Both the position numbers and the translations under genes were made by a program. Source: Rhynchopus sp. YZ270_cl-10 (Eukaryota > Euglenozoa > Diplonemea > Diplonemida > Diplonemidae). Taken from it: a DNA stretch of 64,000 bases. The stretch is taken from contig OZ037897.1 in assembly GCA_964035575.1 (NCBI GenBank), positions 434,001 through 498,000 of the forward strand. The letters are read 5' to 3'. Positions 60,455 through 64,000 of the stretch are shown here, one piece after another (position 1 is the first letter of the stretch; each line of letters starts with the position of its first letter). The notes below the pieces were generated by a model. The model saw only the letters and a program-made list of their open reading frames with translations. It was not told where the DNA came from and searched no databases.

Positions 60455-61897
60455 TAGGGGAGTCCACGTAGCCGTTTTTTCTGTCACACACCCCAAAAAA
60501 TCATAAAAAAAATGCAAAAAAATCATTCCAAAACACAAAACCACCCCAGAAAACACATTTCTGGGACTATTCCTCACTATTTGATACCTTTTTGGCACTT
60601 TTTGGCACTTTTGGGAACTTTTTTTGACACTTTTTGTAGCGTTTTCACCCCATTTTCATCGTTTTCTAAGGGGGTTTGATACAGGGCGATTTATCAAAAA
60701 ATTCAATTTTTTTCAATAGTCCAAAACAAGAGGAAAAGAGATTTTTTCTACTCAGATGTGTCCACAGAGCGATTTCTGGGGGGTTTTGGGGCCAAAAGTC
60801 TATTTTTTTGTACGCCTTTGCTGAAATTTTGAATTTTTTTTTTGCCGTAAAAACCACTTTTTAGCCGGGAGGAGGAAGTGTGACATAAGTGTGACATTGG
60901 AGGGGGGCATCTCATAGGCCAGAAAAAAGCGTTTTTTTTACTTGGAAGTAGGGTTTTCTGCCTATTTGGGTGTCCCCGCATCCATTCCGAGCCGAATTCT
61001 GGCCTTCTGTGACTTTTTCGGCGGCCCTTTTGGGGTCGGCATTTGGTAATCATCCCAAGAACACCCCAAATAACAGGTATTTTTAGGGTAAAATGAGTAT
61101 TTTTTTCGAAAAAAAATATTTCTGGGGGTGCCAAAAAAGCCCCAAAACCATATTTTCCCACCCCCGGACCTCACCCCAATATGATGGGAGTGGTTTTTGG
61201 GTCTTTACAGGTGCTCTTTGGAACTAGAAAGTGTAATTTGCTAAGTGTGACATAAGTGTGACATAAGTGTGACACTAAGTGTGACATAAGTGTGACATTG
61301 GAGGGGGACATCTCATAGCCCAGAAAAAAGCGTTTTTTTAACTGGAAAGTAGGGTTTTCTGCCTATTTGGATGTCCCCGCATCCATTCCGAGCCGAATTC
61401 TGGCCTGTGGTGACTTTTCTGGTGATTTTTTTCGGGGTTGGTATGTTGGAAACACCCCCAAAAACGGGTATTTTAAGGGTAGAATGAATGCTTTTTCCAG
61501 AAAATTTTATTTCTGGGGCCGAAAATCGGTGCCAAAAAAGCCCCAAAACCATATTTTCCCACCCTCGGACCTCACCCCAGTATGATGGGAGTGGTTTTTG
61601 GGCTTTACAGGTACTCTTTGGAACCAGAAAGTGTAATTTGCTAAGTGTGACATAAGTGTGACATAAGCGTCACATTTTTGTCACACATTTTTCGTGTTTT
61701 TTTTCAGAAAAACACGATTTTTTTAAGGAACAAAACTTCTGTTGAGGTCGTCTGTGGTTTTAATGAGATATTTTTGTGATCGGGAGGTGGTTTTGGGGCC
61801 AAATACGACTATTTTAGTGGATTTCTTAACCTAAAACTCAAAAAAATGGGTTTGTGACACGGTTTCTTAAGGAATTCCTACTACGTGGACTCCCCTA
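60455..61897. mobile_element. 1.4-kb non-autonomous TIR element with an internal 400-bp duplication
   Basis: TAGGGGAGTCCACGTAG (60455-60471) is inverted at 61881-61897. Inside, two tandem copies of about 400 bp (about 60880-61280 and 61280-61680) share ACATCTCATAG, GTCCCCGCATCCATTCCGAG and AGTGTAATTTGCTAAGTG. Short AAGTGTGACAT arrays mark the copy ends. No transposase frame is present. Confidence 0.68.
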
Positions 61898-62305
61898 AAC
61901 CCCCCCCCCACCCCCCCACAAAAAAATCTCTGAGTTTCGACTTTTTTTTTTAAAAAAAAGCGAAGTTGCGAATACTTCTGCGGAATAATAATATGCCGGT
62001 ACCTGTAAAAAAAAAAAAAAGAAAAAAAAAGAGAGAGAAAACAACAAACGACAGCTCTTCTATCCTGTATTTTATGAACGGCATTTTTGTTTCCTGTTCT
62101 TTTCTCGTAAAATTTTTTTTTTTTTTGAAATATTGTATTCAAGAGGAAGGCGCTCCACTTTTTTTCCCCATCTTGATCATTTTTTGTAATAATCTCTTCG
62201 TTTAGTTCAGCTGCCTCGATAGAGACGATCTTTCACTAAAGAAAAGTTGAAAGTGAACACAACACCTCACCAGACAATCGGCTGGCATGCAAAAAGAGTA
62301 GTTAG

Positions 62306-62364
62306 TTCATATACTATCTATTCTACTGAATAGAAGGTATAATAGGGACTAAATGTACCCAAAC
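62306..62364 (+). repeat. dispersed repeat E, copy 2
   Basis: TTCATATACTATCTATTC, TACTGAATAGAAGGTAT, ACTAAATGTACCCAAAC. Confidence 0.8.
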
Positions 62365-62663
62365 TTATTTTTTTTTTTTACTTCTGTGTATTGTTTGCAA
62401 AAGAGAAGTTGAAAATGCAAAACGCCTCACCTTTCAGCGGCGGACGCATGGGACACTGCCAACAAAAAAAAAACAAAAAAAAAAAATTCTTTGTAAGATG
62501 AACGTACAACTCTCGTGTACACTCATTCTACACATCGCGTATAAAATCTGTGCACAACACCCGAGGGAAGGGCGTGGGTGCACTTCGAGGAAAAGAGGAA
62601 AAAAAAAAAAAAAAATCAATTTCGGGGAAGATGGGGGAAATGAAAATATTGTAAAATGAAGAA

Positions 62664-62808
62664 CCACCTGATTTGGCCCGGTCGGTATAAGCAATGGAAT
62701 TGCCATTGTCATCGTGCTATAGCAACTTCGGCCCAACGCCAAAACGCCAAGCAAAAATGTCCAACACCGCAAAAACACCGCCAAACCTCTCGGGTCAAAA
62801 TCAGATGG
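62664..62808. mobile_element. inverted-repeat element, CCACCTGATTTGGCCCG ends
   Basis: CCACCTGATTTGGCCCG at left, CGGGTCAAAATCAGATGG at right, with mismatches. The interior (CAACTTCGGCCCAACGCC) is non-coding. Confidence 0.55.
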
Positions 62809-62976
62809 GGGTTTTTTAATGAAAATTTTTTGTTATGGTATGCTTGTGCTTTGTGCTCTTGTTTTGTTTTGTTTTTTTTAAACCTTGGGGGAGTGAGGGA
62901 GGGGGTAATTTTGAGTAAGGTACCATGGAAAGCACGATGAAAAAAAAAAAAAAAATGAAAAAAATCGAGGAAAATT

Positions 62977-63036
62977 GTTTCATATACTAACTATTCTACT
63001 GAATAGAAGGTATAATAGGGTGCACTAAATGTACCC
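62977..63036 (+). repeat. dispersed repeat E, copy 3
   Basis: TTTCATATACTAACTATTC, TACTGAATAGAAGGTATAAT, TGCACTAAATGTACCC. Confidence 0.8.
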
Positions 63037-63060
63037 GAGGAAAAGAAAAAAGAAAAGATT

Positions 63061-63100
63061 CATAAGATGAACCTAAGCCTCTTCTGTGCTTAGTTAGTAC
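63061..63100 (+). repeat. dispersed repeat A, copy 11
   Basis: AAGATGAACCTAAGC / GCTTAGTTAGTAC with loop CTCTTCTGT; directly follows a family E copy. Confidence 0.75.
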
Positions 63101-63400
63101 TGTTACCTATAAAAAAAAAACAGTTAGTGATTGTGGAGAGAATTTTTGCACACAAAATATATCTTGCATTTTTTTTTTTTTCACTTTTTTTCGTTCTTTC
63201 AAAGTCACAAGACTGTATCAGGTGCTTGTCAACAGCATTTAAAAAAAAAAAAATACGTGTTGAGTGATTGTGCGAGTTTGTATGGAAAGAATTGAAAAAT
63301 ATACTACCTACTAGCATTTACAGCACCCCTTTTTTCTCCCTTCACAAATAAAATAATTGTGCCTCTCTGTGCACACCACACCTCCAAAAAAAAAAAGGTG

Positions 63401-63533
63401 AAGTTGATAGTGCAAAAAAACATCTCTGGGAGACGCAGAGCACACAGACACTCCAGGTTATCGAACCCCGGAATGTTGTTGGGAGTTGCTGACAGGGAGG
63501 GGGGGAACTGTAAGCAGGCACACAAATCATTGC
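63401..63533 (+). repeat. dispersed repeat F, full copy 2
   Basis: Same block order as 22473, with a weaker hairpin (ACACTCC / GGAATGT around GGTT-ATCG-AACC). GGAACTGTAAGCAGGCACAC end intact. Confidence 0.8.
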
Positions 63534-63791
63534 AAAAAAAAAAGAAGAAGAAAAAACGAACGGTCTGTTTCCTGACGAAGCCAGATAAACTAACAACAGG
63601 GCTGGTGCACCAAGTAAACCTCTTACACCCCCCCTCCAGCTCCCCCCCGCCATATCGAAAAAAAGAGGGGAAAAAAAAGGTATACCAATAAACACCTGAG
63701 GAGGACACCTAGTAAGGCCCTCCCGTTGAATAACGCGAAAAAAAAAGAAGAAAAAAATCCAACAAAAAAAAAAAAAAAAAAAAAAACATAA

Positions 63792-63833
63792 GTGGTGCTC
63801 CGGGAGGGGGTCGATATTGACAGGTCGCTGACA
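63792..63833 (+). repeat. dispersed repeat K, copy 2
   Basis: Followed by a second GATATTGACAGGTCGC unit about 35 bp on, so the end of K is itself duplicated here (to about 63886). Confidence 0.6.
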
Positions 63834-64000
63834 CAGGGACTCTATACACACCCCCTGATATTGACAGGTCGCCGACAGGTCGCTGACCGACTTCCGAAAG
63901 CACCAAATAAGGGAAATAATGAAAAGCTCTTTTTTATAAGATGATCCTTAACCCCCCCCCCCATCACAGTGCATTGTTGTTAGTCACTTTTTTTTAATAT

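Larger units (their letters stand above)
58470..64000. other. intergenic region, repeat-rich, no gene supported
   Basis: Holds the right arm of the fold-back, MITEs at 58783 and 58919, repeat I (59271), C (59373, 59735), F (59455, 63401), a 1.4-kb TIR element (60455), E (62306, 62977), A (63061) and K (63792). About 59880-60300 is of mixed composition with a GC palindrome (cccgggcgcgcttcgcgcgcccggg, 59903-59927 region) and no recognisable gene. Confidence 0.65.

Noticed and set aside
21230-63480. tRNA or tRNA-derived SINE because of GGTTCGATAACC-like (B-box-like) strings in family F
   Set aside because: The string is the loop-proximal part of a hairpin (GGTT-ATCG-AACC). No cloverleaf, anticodon arm or A box could be built around it.

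Overview
This window is nuclear DNA of a single-celled eukaryote. The genes carry short spliceosomal introns (about 50-220 bp) that mostly begin GTATG and often end in (C)ACAG, they use the standard code with TAA/TGA stops, and one encodes an mRNA capping enzyme. The GTATG...ACACAG intron style recalls metamonads (Giardia/Trichomonas relatives), and a free-living fornicate-like protist is my best guess. The sequence alone does not prove it.

All seven host genes I can support lie on the minus strand. From high to low coordinate they are: a coiled-coil protein (47249-47959); a secreted permuted papain-like protein with two introns (43871-46058); an adenylate-kinase-like/mRNA guanylyltransferase fusion with four introns (37138-39954); a two-pass membrane protein (31719-33614); a pseudokinase-PP2C fusion with two or three introns (28208-30631); a WSC-domain multi-pass membrane protein (23026-25224); and a giant secreted RTX/Calx-beta/EF-hand protein that fills 1-17867 and runs off the left edge with at least 5,955 codons.

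The rest (17.9-23 kb, 25-28 kb, 33.6-37 kb, 40-43.8 kb, 48-53.6 kb, 58.5-64 kb) is AT-rich, homopolymer-rich DNA packed with transposon debris. It holds TA-flanked MITEs, a Harbinger-like MITE, palindromic MITEs, long fold-back elements, and one whole-looking tyrosine-recombinase retrotransposon (53762-58469) with split direct repeats, nested inside a fold-back element. A patchwork of short dispersed repeats (35-130 bp) recurs throughout, nearly all built around small hairpins. In one family (34235, 35391, 42606, 59271) the hairpin arms differ between copies while pairing is kept. Some of these repeats sit inside introns of host genes.

A 94-bp piece of the giant RTX gene is found again at 50189-50282, spliced into a dispersed repeat. 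This ties the bacterial-looking giant gene physically to this repeat-rich genome. No tRNA, rRNA or CRISPR array was recognised.
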